Shown piece by piece: positions 7,093 to 14,407 of a DNA stretch of 14,436 nt. The DNA lies in NCBI GenBank assembly GCA_947630525.1, contig CANRHW010000015.1, forward strand, positions 1-14,436, given 5' to 3'. The position numbers and the translations under genes are program-made. The DNA is from an uncultured Clostridia bacterium (GTDB taxonomy: Bacteria > Bacillota > Clostridia > UMGS1883). The first letter of the stretch is position 1, and each line of letters begins with the position of its first letter. The notes beneath the pieces are model-generated. The model was not told where the DNA came from and did no database searches. It was given only the letters and a program-made list of their open reading frames with translations.

Positions 7093-8037
7093 TTATTTTT
7101 TAAGCCGTATAGCTTCTTTTACGTTCTTCGCTATATTTTCGGCGGTAAGGCCGTACAGCTCCATAAGCTCGTAGGGCTTGCCGCTCCTGCCGAACACGTC
7201 CTGAGTGCCGACGCGCTTTATCGGTACGGGGCAGGTCTCGGACAACACCTCGGCCACAGCGCTGCCAAGGCCGCCGATAACATTATGCTCCTCGGCGGTG
7301 ACTATAGCGCCGGTCTTTTTCGCCGCCGCGGTGAGCAGCTCGCCGTCGATAGGCTTAATTGTGTGAATATTGATGACGCCCGCGTCTATACCGTCCTTAG
7401 CCAGCAGTTCGTGCGCCTCTATGGCATAGGGAACCATAAGTCCGGTGGCAACGATGGTCGCGTCGCTGCCCTCGGCAATTGTAACGCCCTTGCCCAGTTC
7501 AAACTTATAGCTCTCGTCAAATATCTGAGGAACAGCCAAACGGCCGAAGCGCAGATATACGGGGCCGTCGTGGTTGATCGCGGCCTCAACGGCGGCCATG
7601 GCCTCCACGTGGTCGGCGGGATTGATGATAACCATGTTGGGTATGGTGCGCATAATGCCTATATCTTCAAGGCACTGGTGGCTCGCGCCGTCCTCGCCCA
7701 CGGAAATGCCCGCATGGGTAGCGCCTATCTTGACGTTCAGCTTGGGATACGCCACGCTGTTGCGCACCTGCTCAAAAGCGCGGCCGGCGGCGAACATGGC
7801 GAAAGAGCTGGCAAACACCACCCTGCCCGTAGACGCGATGCCGGCGGCGGTGGAAATCATATTGCCTTCGGCAATACCAGTATTAATGAACCTGTCGGGG
7901 AATTTCTTTTTAAAAGTGTCGGTCTTGGTGGACTTGGAAAGGTCCGCGTCCATAACGAGTATGTCATACTTTTCGCCCAGCTCGGCCAAAGCCTGACCGT
8001 AACTTTCCCGGGTAGCTTTTTTATCTCCGATTGCCAT
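7093..8037 (-). CDS. Transketolase, C-terminal subunit (split enzyme)
   Basis: The 314-residue protein covers the pyrimidine-binding and C-terminal domains of transketolase. It contains NTGIAEGNM with Glu57, the glutamate that activates thiamine diphosphate, followed by FASSFAMFAAGRAFEQVRNS, THAGISVGEDGASHQ, and the C-terminal segment VTAEEHNVIGGLGSAVAEVL. It must pair with the N-terminal subunit encoded just upstream to form the complete active site, interconverting pentose, triose, tetrose and hexose phosphates. Only 3 nt separate it from that gene, and its RBS (GAGGAGG) lies inside the upstream coding end. The closest alternative family is a DXS-like ketolase, but the paired short-subunit layout and sequence fit transketolase. 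An intergenic palindrome follows. Confidence 0.92.
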   Translation of the reverse strand: MAIGDKKATRESYGQALAELGEKYDILVMDADLSKSTKTDTFKKKFPDRFINTGIAEGNMISTAAGIASTGRVVFASSFAMFAAGRAFEQVRNSVAYPKLNVKIGATHAGISVGEDGASHQCLEDIGIMRTIPNMVIINPADHVEAMAAVEAAINHDGPVYLRFGRLAVPQIFDESYKFELGKGVTIAEGSDATIVATGLMVPYAIEAHELLAKDGIDAGVINIHTIKPIDGELLTAAAKKTGAIVTAEEHNVIGGLGSAVAEVLSETCPVPIKRVGTQDVFGRSGKPYELMELYGLTAENIAKNVKEAIRLKK

Positions 8038-8040
8038 GAT

Positions 8041-8874
8041 TTACGCCTCCTCTAATTCCTTTATCTTCGCGTCAAGCTCGGCAATGGCCTGCTCGAACTG
8101 CTCCTGCTTGGGCGCGGCGCCGTGCCAGGCGGCCTGCCCCTCCATAAAGGACACGCCCTTGCCCTTAACGCTCTTGGCGATTATCACGGTGGGCCTGCCC
8201 TTAGTTGCCTTGGCCCGGTTGACCGCGTCAAGAATGGCGTCATAGTCATGAGCGTCGATAGTTATGACGTTCCAATTAAAGGCCTCGAACTTTTTGTCAA
8301 TGGGATTTGAATTCATTACGTCGGCAATATTGCCGTCTATCTGCAAACCGTTGTTGTCCACAAAAGCGGTCAGATTGTCCAGCTTGTAATGAGCGGCGAA
8401 CATGGCGGCCTCCCAGACCTGACCTTCTTCCAGCTCGCCGTCGCCAAGGATAGTGTAGACCCTGTAATCCTTGCCGGCCAGCTTGCCGGCAAGAGCCATA
8501 CCGTTGGCGGCGCTGATGCCCTGACCCAACGAGCCGGTGGACATATCTATGCCGGGGATGCCTTTCATATCCGGGTGGCCCTGCATATAGCTGTCAGTCC
8601 TGCGCAGGGTAGCCACGTCCTCTACCGGGAAAAAGCCCCTTTCCGCAAGGATGCCGTAAAGAGCCGGGGCGCAGTGGCCCTTGGAGAGAACAAAACGGTC
8701 TCTGTCCTCCATTTTGGGATTTTTGGGATCGACGTTCATGACCTCAAAATAAAGCACCGCAAGGATATCCGCAATGGACAAACTGCCGCCCGGATGGCCG
8801 GACTGAGCGTTGTAGATACCCGTGAGCGCGTGTTTTCTCGCCTTGTAGGCATGGATTGCCGTTTCCTTATTCAC
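8041..8874 (-). CDS. Transketolase, N-terminal subunit (split enzyme, GTG start)
   Basis: About 277 residues form the diphosphate-binding half of transketolase. Visible motifs are SGHPGGSLS near the N-terminus, VLSKGHCAPALYG, STGSLGQGISAANGMALAGK, and the thiamine diphosphate/metal motif GDGELEEGQVWEA followed by FVDNNGLQIDG. With the C-subunit downstream it makes one transketolase of the non-oxidative pentose phosphate pathway. I place the start at GTG 8874 (V-N-K-E-T-A), because the only RBS, AGGAG at 8887-8883, then sits 8 nt upstream; the alternative GTG at 8883 overlaps that RBS, although it would form a GTGA overlap with the mrnC stop. The N-terminus beginning with N-K-E fits the family. 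Both starts give the same mature enzyme apart from three residues. Confidence 0.9.
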   Translation of the reverse strand: MNKETAIHAYKARKHALTGIYNAQSGHPGGSLSIADILAVLYFEVMNVDPKNPKMEDRDRFVLSKGHCAPALYGILAERGFFPVEDVATLRRTDSYMQGHPDMKGIPGIDMSTGSLGQGISAANGMALAGKLAGKDYRVYTILGDGELEEGQVWEAAMFAAHYKLDNLTAFVDNNGLQIDGNIADVMNSNPIDKKFEAFNWNVITIDAHDYDAILDAVNRAKATKGRPTVIIAKSVKGKGVSFMEGQAAWHGAAPKQEQFEQAIAELDAKIKELEEA

Positions 8875-8879
8875 AACTG

Positions 8880-9281
8880 TCACTCCTCTTTAAATTTGGC
8901 GTATGCAGCGCCTAATATCTCGCAAAGCCGCCGCTCGCTTCCGTTCAGATACAAAAAGCCTATGAGCGTTTCAAAGCCGGTAGCCATATGATACTCGGCA
9001 ATGGTGGCCCCTTTCGGGTGGGTGTTGACCCGGGCGTTGCGGCCCCATTTAAGGATCCGCAGTTCTTCCCCGTCCAGCATATCCTCCACAAGGGCGGCCA
9101 TTTTGGCCTGCGCCACGGCGTTGACCAGCCTAACCGAATCCGCGTGCATGTCGGTCACGTGGCGGTTGCCCTTTTCAAGGACCCTTGTCCGCACAAAAAG
9201 GTCAAAGACCGTATCTCCTATGTAGGCCAAAGCCAGAGGATTATACTCCCTCGGGTCAAGATGTTGTTCCGAAAAAAGCAT
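8880..9281 (-). CDS. mrnC: Mini-ribonuclease III (MrnC)
   Basis: The 133-residue protein is an RNase III catalytic domain without a double-stranded-RNA-binding domain, as expected for Mini-III, which matures 23S rRNA ends in Firmicutes. The signature AYIGDTVFDLFVR places the catalytic aspartate at position 23, as in the Bacillus enzyme, and ATGFETLIGFLYL supplies the catalytic glutamate (Glu104). GRNARVNTHPKGAT is the family's conserved loop before it. ATG 9281 has AAGGA about 10 nt upstream. It is the first gene after the leftward promoter and overlaps or abuts the transketolase N-subunit. In many Firmicutes mrnC follows cysS; here it heads a group with transketolase and pcrA. Confidence 0.95.
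   Translation of the reverse strand: MLFSEQHLDPREYNPLALAYIGDTVFDLFVRTRVLEKGNRHVTDMHADSVRLVNAVAQAKMAALVEDMLDGEELRILKWGRNARVNTHPKGATIAEYHMATGFETLIGFLYLNGSERRLCEILGAAYAKFKEE
8883..8887 (-). promoter_or_regulatory. RBS deciding the transketolase N-subunit start
   Basis: AGGAG reads 8887-8883 on the minus strand within the last codons of mrnC. Its last G is the first base of the upstream GTG candidate (8883), which therefore cannot use it, while GTG 8874 lies at the ideal 8-nt distance. The mrnC stop TGA (8882-8880) lies between RBS and start, so the two genes are probably translationally coupled. Confidence 0.65.
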
Positions 9282-9325
9282 TGTTCAGCGTCCTTCGCAA
9301 AGTATTTGCATTATACCTAAACTGT

Positions 9326-9354
9326 ATTATAACAAATGCGGATAAAAATTACAA
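9326..9354 (-). promoter_or_regulatory. SigA-type promoter for mrnC-transketolase operon
   Basis: On the minus strand TTGTAA (9354-9349) is separated by exactly 17 nt from TATAAT (9331-9326), and TGT directly before the -10 forms an extended -10 element. Transcription would begin near 9319, leaving a leader of about 38 nt before the mrnC ATG. A perfect -10 with correct spacing makes this a strong candidate. Confidence 0.8.
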
Positions 9355-9414
9355 TACTTATTTTTTATTTTTTTGAAAAAATTGCCTGACGCATATCATT
9401 TTGAAAAATTTTAC

Positions 9415-9443
9415 TTTACTTTTTATGGGATATGTGTTATAAT
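9415..9443 (+). promoter_or_regulatory. SigA-type promoter for aminotransferase-trpS-tagO-mnaA operon
   Basis: TTTACT (9415-9420), a 17-nt spacer and TATAAT (9438-9443) preceded by TGT give an extended -10 promoter. The start would be near 9450, with a leader of about 48 nt. The upstream DNA is rich in A and T tracts (including two TTTTGAAAAA copies at 9371-9380 and 9399-9408), which could act as UP-like elements for either of the two divergent promoters. Confidence 0.8.
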
Positions 9444-9497
9444 AAGCCAAAGTGTGCGGTTTTGCAAAGCGTATTTTACAAAAAAGGAATGATAATT

Positions 9498-10676
9498 ATG
9501 TCAAATATATTTGCCGACAGGGCTGCCGGCCTTTCCGGCAGCGCCATAAGAGCCACCTTCAAGCTGCTGGCCGACCCGGAGATAATTTCATTTGCCGGGG
9601 GCGCCCCCTCGCCGGACCTGTTCCCAACGGCCGAGCTGGAAAAAATATCCGCCCGCATATTCAAAGATAACGGCGTCAAGGCTCTCCAGTACGGCATAAC
9701 CGAAGGCTATGCCCCCCTCATTGATTTTGTGAAGGCACGCATGGTGCGTCAGGGCATAATCAAGGACAGCGAGGGCGTTATAATTACCACCGGCGGCCAG
9801 CAGGTCATTGACCTGACGGCCCGCGCGTTGGTCAACGAGGGCGATATCGTGGCGGTGGAGCGGCCCAGCTTTGTGGGCGGGCTCAACAACTTCCGCAGCT
9901 ACAACGCCCGCCTTGTGGATGTGACCGTGGCGGAGGACGGCCTTGACCTGGACGCCTTTGATGAGATTTTGAAAAATCAGCGGGTGCGGCTGCTGTACAC
10001 CATTCCCACTTTCCAAAATCCCAGCGGCATAACAATGAGCTTGAAAAAGCGCCAAAGGCTGTTAGAAATGGCTGAGAAATACGACTTCTTTATTTTGGAG
10101 GACAATCCCTACGGCGAGCTCCGCTACCGGGGCGACGAGGTGCCTACGATAAAGAGCATGGACGAAAAGGGCCGCGTAATTTACGCCGGCAGCTTCAGCA
10201 AAATACTTTCCCCGGGCCTGCGAATAGGCTTCACCAGCGCAAGGACGGATATTTTGGAAAAAATGGCGGTCATCAAGCAGATCGTGGACGTGCACACGCC
10301 CGTGCTCAATCAGATGATAGCCTATGAATTTGTGACAAATTACGACATTGACAAGCACATACAAAAGAGCCGGGAGCTCTACGGACACAAGTGCGCCGTT
10401 ATGCTCGACGCTATGGACAGCGCCTTTCCCGATTACTGCGGCTATACGAGGCCCGAGGGGGGGATTTTTCTCTGGTGCACCCTGCCGGAGAGGTTCGATT
10501 CCCAGGAGCTTTTCAACCGCGGCGTGGAGAATAAAGTGGCCTTTGTGCCCGGCAGCAGCTGCATGATAGACCTGAATAAAAAATATTCCGAGTTCCGCCT
10601 TAACTATTCAAATTCCTCGGATGAAAATATAGTAAAAGGTATAAATATCCTTGCGGATGTGATCAAAAATTATTGA
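9498..10676 (+). CDS. Class I/II PLP-dependent aminotransferase (2-aminoadipate/LysN-like)
   Basis: The 392-residue protein is a fold-type I aminotransferase. The PLP-binding lysine is Lys235 in GSFSKILSPGLRIGF, with Asn174 in TFQNPSG, Asp202 and Tyr205 in LEDNPYGELRY, and Arg242 contacting the phosphate. The N-terminus (ISFAGGAPSPDLFP, then LQYGITEGYAPL) matches the LysN/2-aminoadipate and aromatic-type aminotransferase group, so a broad-specificity amino acid to 2-oxo acid exchange is likely; the real substrate is not evident. I use ATG 9498, 9 nt after AAGGA (9484-9488), rather than the in-frame ATGs at 9489 (too close) or 9432 (inside the promoter). There is no helix-turn-helix domain, so it is not a MocR regulator. 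trpS follows after 13 nt. Confidence 0.92.
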   Translation: MSNIFADRAAGLSGSAIRATFKLLADPEIISFAGGAPSPDLFPTAELEKISARIFKDNGVKALQYGITEGYAPLIDFVKARMVRQGIIKDSEGVIITTGGQQVIDLTARALVNEGDIVAVERPSFVGGLNNFRSYNARLVDVTVAEDGLDLDAFDEILKNQRVRLLYTIPTFQNPSGITMSLKKRQRLLEMAEKYDFFILEDNPYGELRYRGDEVPTIKSMDEKGRVIYAGSFSKILSPGLRIGFTSARTDILEKMAVIKQIVDVHTPVLNQMIAYEFVTNYDIDKHIQKSRELYGHKCAVMLDAMDSAFPDYCGYTRPEGGIFLWCTLPERFDSQELFNRGVENKVAFVPGSSCMIDLNKKYSEFRLNYSNSSDENIVKGINILADVIKNY

Positions 10677-10689
10677 CGGGTGATATGAC

Positions 10690-11694
10690 ATGGTAAACGA
10701 CAAAAAGGTAATACTTTCGGGCATTCAGCCCTCCGGCGACAGCCTTACCCTGGGCAACTTTCTCGGCGCGGTCAACAACTGGGTAAAGTTGCAGGACGAC
10801 TACAGCTGCATATACATGATAGCCAATATGCACACCATAACCCTGCGTCAGGAGCCGGCCAAGCTCCGGGCAAGGACTCTGTCCCTGCTGGCGCAGTACA
10901 TCGCCGCCGGACTCGACCCGGAAAAGAACGTTTTCTTTATCCAAAGCCAGGTCTCGGCCCATGCCGAACTGGCCTGGATTCTCAACTGCTATACCCAGAT
11001 GGGCGAGCTCAGCCGCATGACCCAGTTCAAGGACAAAAGCCAGAAGCACGCGGACAATATCAACGCCGGTCTCTTTGACTACCCGGTGCTGATGGCGGCG
11101 GACATTCTGCTGTATCAGGCGGACATGGTGCCCGTTGGCAAGGACCAAAAGCAGCACATAGAGCTGACGAGAGACATTGCTCAGCGGTTCAACGGCATAT
11201 ACGGCGATGTATTCACCGTCCCGGACCCCTATATCGCGCCTCCCAGCGCGGGTTCAAACATCATGGGCCTACAGGACCCGACTTCAAAAATGAGCAAGAG
11301 CGACCCCAATCCCAACGGCTGCATCTTTATTCTTGACCCGCCCGAGGTGGTCATAAGGAAAATAAAGCGGGCGGTCACCGATTCCGAAGCCGAAGTGGCG
11401 TACCGCGAGGGCAAGGACGGCGTGAACAACCTGCTGACCATATATTCGGTGGTCACCGGCAAGTCCATCGACGAGGCCGTGGCCGAGTTCGCCGGCAAAG
11501 GCTACGGCGACTTCAAGGCCGCCGTGGGCGAAGCCGTGGCCGAGGGTCTGCGGCCCATTCAGGAGAAATACGCCGACCTTATGAAAAACAAGGACTATCT
11601 CGAAAGCGTATACAGGAGCGGAGCGGACATTGCCAGGCGCATTGCCGGCCGCACCTTGGCAAAGGTTCAGAAAAAAGTGGGCTTCGTGCTTTAA
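10690..11694 (+). CDS. trpS: Tryptophanyl-tRNA synthetase
   Basis: This is a 334-residue class I aminoacyl-tRNA synthetase that charges tRNA-Trp. It begins SGIQPSGDSLTLGNFLGA, where LGNFLGA (21-27) is the TrpRS version of the HIGH motif, contains AADILLYQADMVPVGKDQ with Asp138 for tryptophan recognition, and has an exact KMSKS at 200-204. Length is standard for bacterial TrpRS. ATG 10690 is preceded by GGGTG about 10 nt upstream, a modest RBS. The gene sits 13 nt after the aminotransferase. No T-box fits: the only leader in front of the operon is about 48 nt, so the usual Firmicutes tRNA-sensing control of synthetase genes seems absent. Downstream, tagO begins after 18 nt with a strong RBS. 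Confidence 0.97.
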   Translation: MVNDKKVILSGIQPSGDSLTLGNFLGAVNNWVKLQDDYSCIYMIANMHTITLRQEPAKLRARTLSLLAQYIAAGLDPEKNVFFIQSQVSAHAELAWILNCYTQMGELSRMTQFKDKSQKHADNINAGLFDYPVLMAADILLYQADMVPVGKDQKQHIELTRDIAQRFNGIYGDVFTVPDPYIAPPSAGSNIMGLQDPTSKMSKSDPNPNGCIFILDPPEVVIRKIKRAVTDSEAEVAYREGKDGVNNLLTIYSVVTGKSIDEAVAEFAGKGYGDFKAAVGEAVAEGLRPIQEKYADLMKNKDYLESVYRSGADIARRIAGRTLAKVQKKVGFVL

Positions 11695-11712
11695 CAAAGG
11701 AGGACGGGAAGT

Positions 11713-12834
11713 ATGTACAACCTTAACACCAGCATACTTTTTACATTCATCACCGCCTTTGTGGTGTCGTTCCTTATGACGCCGCCGGTAAAAAAACTGG
11801 CCTTCAAGATAGGCGCGGTAGACGTGCCCAAGGACAACCGCCGTATGCACAAAAAGCCCACCGCTCTGCTGGGCGGGCTGGCCATTTTTATTGGCTTTTT
11901 GGTGGCGGCGCTGATATTCGTTCCAATAGACCGGCCTTTCCGGGGAATACTTATCGGCAGCATGATAATAATTATCATGGGAATTTTCGACGACATTTAT
12001 GCCCTCAGCGCCAAACTCAAGCTGGTCATCCAGATTGTGGCGGCGCTGTTCCCGGTGCTGTGCGGAGTAAAAATAGACATCATCGCCGTGCCCAAATTCA
12101 TCAACGACTACGGCTATCTCGACCTTAAATATTTCGCCGTGCCCCTGACCGTGCTGTGGATAGTCGGCGTTACCAACGCCATAAACCTGTTGGACGGCCT
12201 GGACGGCTTGGCCTGTGGGGTTTCGTCCATTTCCTCGCTGACGCTGCTGTGCATCGCTTTGCTGGTGGGCGAGCCGGAGATCGCTTACGCCACGGCGGCC
12301 CTGGCGGGAGCCTGCTTTGGCTTCCTGCCATACAATTTTAATCCAGCCAAGCTCTTTATGGGCGATACCGGGGCGCTGTTTTTGGGCTTTATGCTCTCCA
12401 CCTTATCGGTGCAGGGCTTGTTCAAGGGCTACGCGGTCATAAGCCTTGCGGTGCCCTTCCTCATTTTGGGTCTGCCCCTGTTCGACACGGCCTTTGCCAT
12501 GCTGCGCAGGGCCAAAAATCACAAGCCCATCATGAGCCCTGACCGGGGTCATTTACATCACAGGCTGGTGGACGCGGGCCTGAGTCAAAAGCAGGCCGTG
12601 GTCGCAATATACGTCATGTGCGCGATACTCTGCGCCATTGCGGTGCTGCTAATATGGACCAAGGCCGTGAGCCCGCTGGCTATACTCATTGTGTTGGTGG
12701 CTTTCGCTCTGTTCATGACCATAATCCCCCATATGCTGAACGGCGAAGAAAAATCTGAAGAAAAATCTGAAGAAAAATCTGAAGAAGAGAAAAAATACGA
12801 TAACAACCGGAAAGGAGACGCCGACGGCAAATAA
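11713..12834 (+). CDS. tagO: Undecaprenyl-phosphate GlcNAc-1-phosphate transferase (TagO/WecA, MraY-like)
   Basis: The 373-residue protein has about ten or eleven hydrophobic segments across residues 6-340. It transfers GlcNAc-1-phosphate from UDP-GlcNAc to undecaprenyl phosphate on the cytoplasmic membrane face, the first step of teichoic acid or other secondary wall polymer synthesis. Conserved blocks are FDDIYALSAKLKL (Asp93, Asp94), NAINLLDGLDGLA (155-167), FMGDTGALFLG (215-225), and HLHHRL (280-285). AAAGGAGG (11696-11703) lies 9 nt before the ATG. The next gene makes UDP-ManNAc, which supports a role in a ManNAc-GlcNAc linkage unit. Oddity: after the last helix there is a 30-residue charged tail with three EEKS repeats encoded by perfect 12-bp DNA repeats. 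WecA of an O-polysaccharide route is the alternative name, less fitting for a Gram-positive. Confidence 0.93.
   Translation: MYNLNTSILFTFITAFVVSFLMTPPVKKLAFKIGAVDVPKDNRRMHKKPTALLGGLAIFIGFLVAALIFVPIDRPFRGILIGSMIIIIMGIFDDIYALSAKLKLVIQIVAALFPVLCGVKIDIIAVPKFINDYGYLDLKYFAVPLTVLWIVGVTNAINLLDGLDGLACGVSSISSLTLLCIALLVGEPEIAYATAALAGACFGFLPYNFNPAKLFMGDTGALFLGFMLSTLSVQGLFKGYAVISLAVPFLILGLPLFDTAFAMLRRAKNHKPIMSPDRGHLHHRLVDAGLSQKQAVVAIYVMCAILCAIAVLLIWTKAVSPLAILIVLVAFALFMTIIPHMLNGEEKSEEKSEEKSEEEKKYDNNRKGDADGK
12745..12780 (+). repeat. Three perfect 12-bp tandem repeats in the tagO tail
   Basis: GAAGAAAAATCT is repeated exactly at 12745-12756, 12757-12768 and 12769-12780, with a degraded fourth unit after it. 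Each unit encodes Glu-Glu-Lys-Ser. Because the unit is a multiple of three, gain or loss by slippage would change tail length without shifting the frame. Confidence 0.95.
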
Positions 12835-12852
12835 GCCCCGGCAAAGGAAAAT

Positions 12853-13992
12853 ATGTTAAAGGTTTTCACCGTATTTGGAACAAGGCCCGAGGCCATAAAA
12901 ATGGCTCCTCTGGTTTATGAGCTTCGGAAAAGGCCGGAGATCGACTGCAAAATCTGCGTTACGGCGCAGCATCGGCAAATGCTGGACATGGTCATGGAGC
13001 TGTTCGGATTAGAGCCGGACTTTGACCTCGACATAATGCAGGAGCGTCAGACCTTAGCCGGTATCACTACCAGGGCCCTCACCGGGCTGGAGGAAACTTT
13101 CCGCGCGGAAAAGCCCGACCTGGTTCTGGTGCACGGCGACACCTCCACCACCTTTGCGGGGGCGCTGGCGGCCTATTATAATCAAATCAAGGTTGGGCAT
13201 GTTGAGGCGGGGCTCCGTACCTGGGACAAATATTTCCCCTTTCCTGAGGAAATGAACCGCCGCCTAACGGGGGCCATAGCGGACCTGCACTTCTCCCCCA
13301 CCGTCAACAACCGCGCGAACCTGCTTAAAGAGGGCGTGGACCCAAGCAAAATATTCGTGACCGGGAATACCGTTATCGACGCTTTCCACACGACGATAAA
13401 GGACGATTTTTCTTTCGTGGGCACGCCCCTCGAAGGCATAGACTGGAGCAAGCGCGTAATCCTTATGACCGCGCACCGGCGCGAAAACCTCGGCGAACCG
13501 CTTTATAACATCTGCCGGGCCGCGGCGAGGATAGTGAGGGATTTCCCGGACGTGGAACTGGTTTATCCTGTTCACCTCAATCCCGCCGTCCGCGATACGG
13601 CCAACGAGGTTTTGGGGAGCATACCGAGAATTCACCTTACCGAGCCTTTGGATGTGGACGTACTCCACAACGCTATGAGTCGCTGCCATTTGGTAATGAC
13701 CGACAGCGGCGGACTTCAAGAGGAAGCGCCCGCTCTGGGCAAGCCCGTGCTCGTGCTGCGGGGTGAGACCGAACGGCCGGAGGCCACCGAAGCCGGCACC
13801 GTAAAGATAGCCGGCGTACAGGAAGAAGTGATCTACTCCCTGGCCCGCCAGCTCCTCACCGACGAGGTTGAGTACGCCCGCATGAGCCACGCGGTAAATC
13901 CGTACGGCGACGGCAACGCCAGCCGGCGCATAGCCGACGCCATTCTGTTCCATTTCGGGCTTAGCGAAACTCCGCCCGAGCAGTGGATGTAA
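12853..13992 (+). CDS. mnaA: UDP-N-acetylglucosamine 2-epimerase (non-hydrolysing)
   Basis: The 379-residue cytoplasmic enzyme interconverts UDP-GlcNAc and UDP-ManNAc (MnaA in Gram-positives, WecB in enterics). It starts with FGTRPEAIKMAPL, and has HGDTSTTFAG with catalytic Asp96, HVEAGLRT with Glu118, FPEEMNRRL with Glu132, TAHRRENLG with His208, and TDSGGLQEEAPALGKPVLVLR followed by TERPE for UDP binding. These residues identify the non-hydrolysing bacterial epimerase, not the hydrolysing NeuC type. AAAGGA (12843-12848) precedes the ATG at a short 4-nt distance. Placed 18 nt after tagO, it most likely supplies UDP-ManNAc for the sugar linkage begun by TagO; a ManNAc transferase such as TagA is not in the window. 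Confidence 0.96.
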   Translation: MLKVFTVFGTRPEAIKMAPLVYELRKRPEIDCKICVTAQHRQMLDMVMELFGLEPDFDLDIMQERQTLAGITTRALTGLEETFRAEKPDLVLVHGDTSTTFAGALAAYYNQIKVGHVEAGLRTWDKYFPFPEEMNRRLTGAIADLHFSPTVNNRANLLKEGVDPSKIFVTGNTVIDAFHTTIKDDFSFVGTPLEGIDWSKRVILMTAHRRENLGEPLYNICRAAARIVRDFPDVELVYPVHLNPAVRDTANEVLGSIPRIHLTEPLDVDVLHNAMSRCHLVMTDSGGLQEEAPALGKPVLVLRGETERPEATEAGTVKIAGVQEEVIYSLARQLLTDEVEYARMSHAVNPYGDGNASRRIADAILFHFGLSETPPEQWM

Positions 13993-14090
13993 TGCAGGGC
14001 GGCGGCTTTGAAGGATAACGCGGCCGGCGCAAAAAACATTAGTATCTATTTGTAAGCCGGTTATTTCAATTTTTTTGGTAAATTTGTACA

Positions 14091-14119
14091 TTGTAAATTC
14101 GTTTCTTTCTATATATAAT
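14091..14119 (+). promoter_or_regulatory. SigA-type promoter for the ATP synthase genes
   Basis: TTGTAA (14091-14096), exactly 17 nt, then TATAAT (14114-14119). Transcription would begin near 14126, about 27 nt before the first ATG. It lies in the 160-nt AT-rich gap after mnaA, which holds no gene, and suggests that the ATP synthase operon is expressed independently of the wall genes. Confidence 0.75.
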
Positions 14120-14152
14120 TAACTTTATAGTAAATTAAAGGTGATTTTTGAA

Positions 14153-14407
14153 ATGAAAAAATCCGTTCTCTCCGCCCTGACAATGGTGTCGCAGTTTGGG
14201 ATCGGCGTTCTGACGCCAATGCTGCTGTGCATTTTTGCCGCGCTCTGGCTGAAAAATCGCTTCGGCCTAGGGGATTATGTCGTTCTTATCGGCATTGTTC
14301 TGGGCATAGGGAGCGGATTTATGAGTATGATAAAAATGATACGCCAAATGAGCGAGCTGAGTAAAAAGGAGGACGAAGATGAGTCCCGAAACGAAAAAAC
14401 AGCTTAA
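14153..14407 (+). CDS. AtpZ-like small membrane protein of the ATP synthase operon (ATPase gene 1 family)
   Basis: This is an 84-residue protein with two membrane segments, about 13-33 and 41-61, then a charged tail. The sequence SQFGIGVLTPM and VLIGIVLGIGSGFMSMIKMIR fits the ATPase_gene1/AtpZ family (Pfam PF09527), which is encoded first in many F-type ATP synthase operons and, together with AtpI, has been implicated in enzyme assembly or Mg/Ca uptake. I take ATG 14153 as the start because AAAGGTG (14137-14143) ends 9 nt before it; the upstream in-frame GTG at 14141 is part of that RBS. The 3' end overlaps the next start by 29 nt. The assignment rests on size, topology and context more than on a strong motif. 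Confidence 0.75.
   Translation: MKKSVLSALTMVSQFGIGVLTPMLLCIFAALWLKNRFGLGDYVVLIGIVLGIGSGFMSMIKMIRQMSELSKKEDEDESRNEKTA

Noticed and set aside
6754..8055. 433-codon open frame on the plus strand
   Set aside because: It lies antisense to pcrA and the transketolase C-subunit, both with unmistakable family motifs, spans their intergenic gap, and has no RBS or recognisable domain; GC-rich codon bias leaves such frames open.
9310..9315. Second TATAAT on the minus strand before mrnC
   Set aside because: The sequence 17 nt upstream is CATTTG, a poor -35, and it lacks the TGn; the promoter at 9326-9354 is much better.
9432..9497. N-terminal extension of the aminotransferase to ATG 9432
   Set aside because: That ATG lies within the -10 region of the promoter, so it would not be in the transcript, and it has no RBS.
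12745..12792. CRISPR-like array
   Set aside because: The units are contiguous 12-bp repeats inside a coding frame with no spacers.
14022..14076. Possible terminator after mnaA (GGCCGGC ... GCCGGTT, then seven T)
   Set aside because: The stem is 5 Watson-Crick pairs plus two G-U with a 27-nt loop, and the T-run begins 8 nt after the stem; too weak to call.
13264..14091. 275-codon minus-strand frame
   Set aside because: Antisense to mnaA, which has full catalytic motifs; no RBS or family resemblance.
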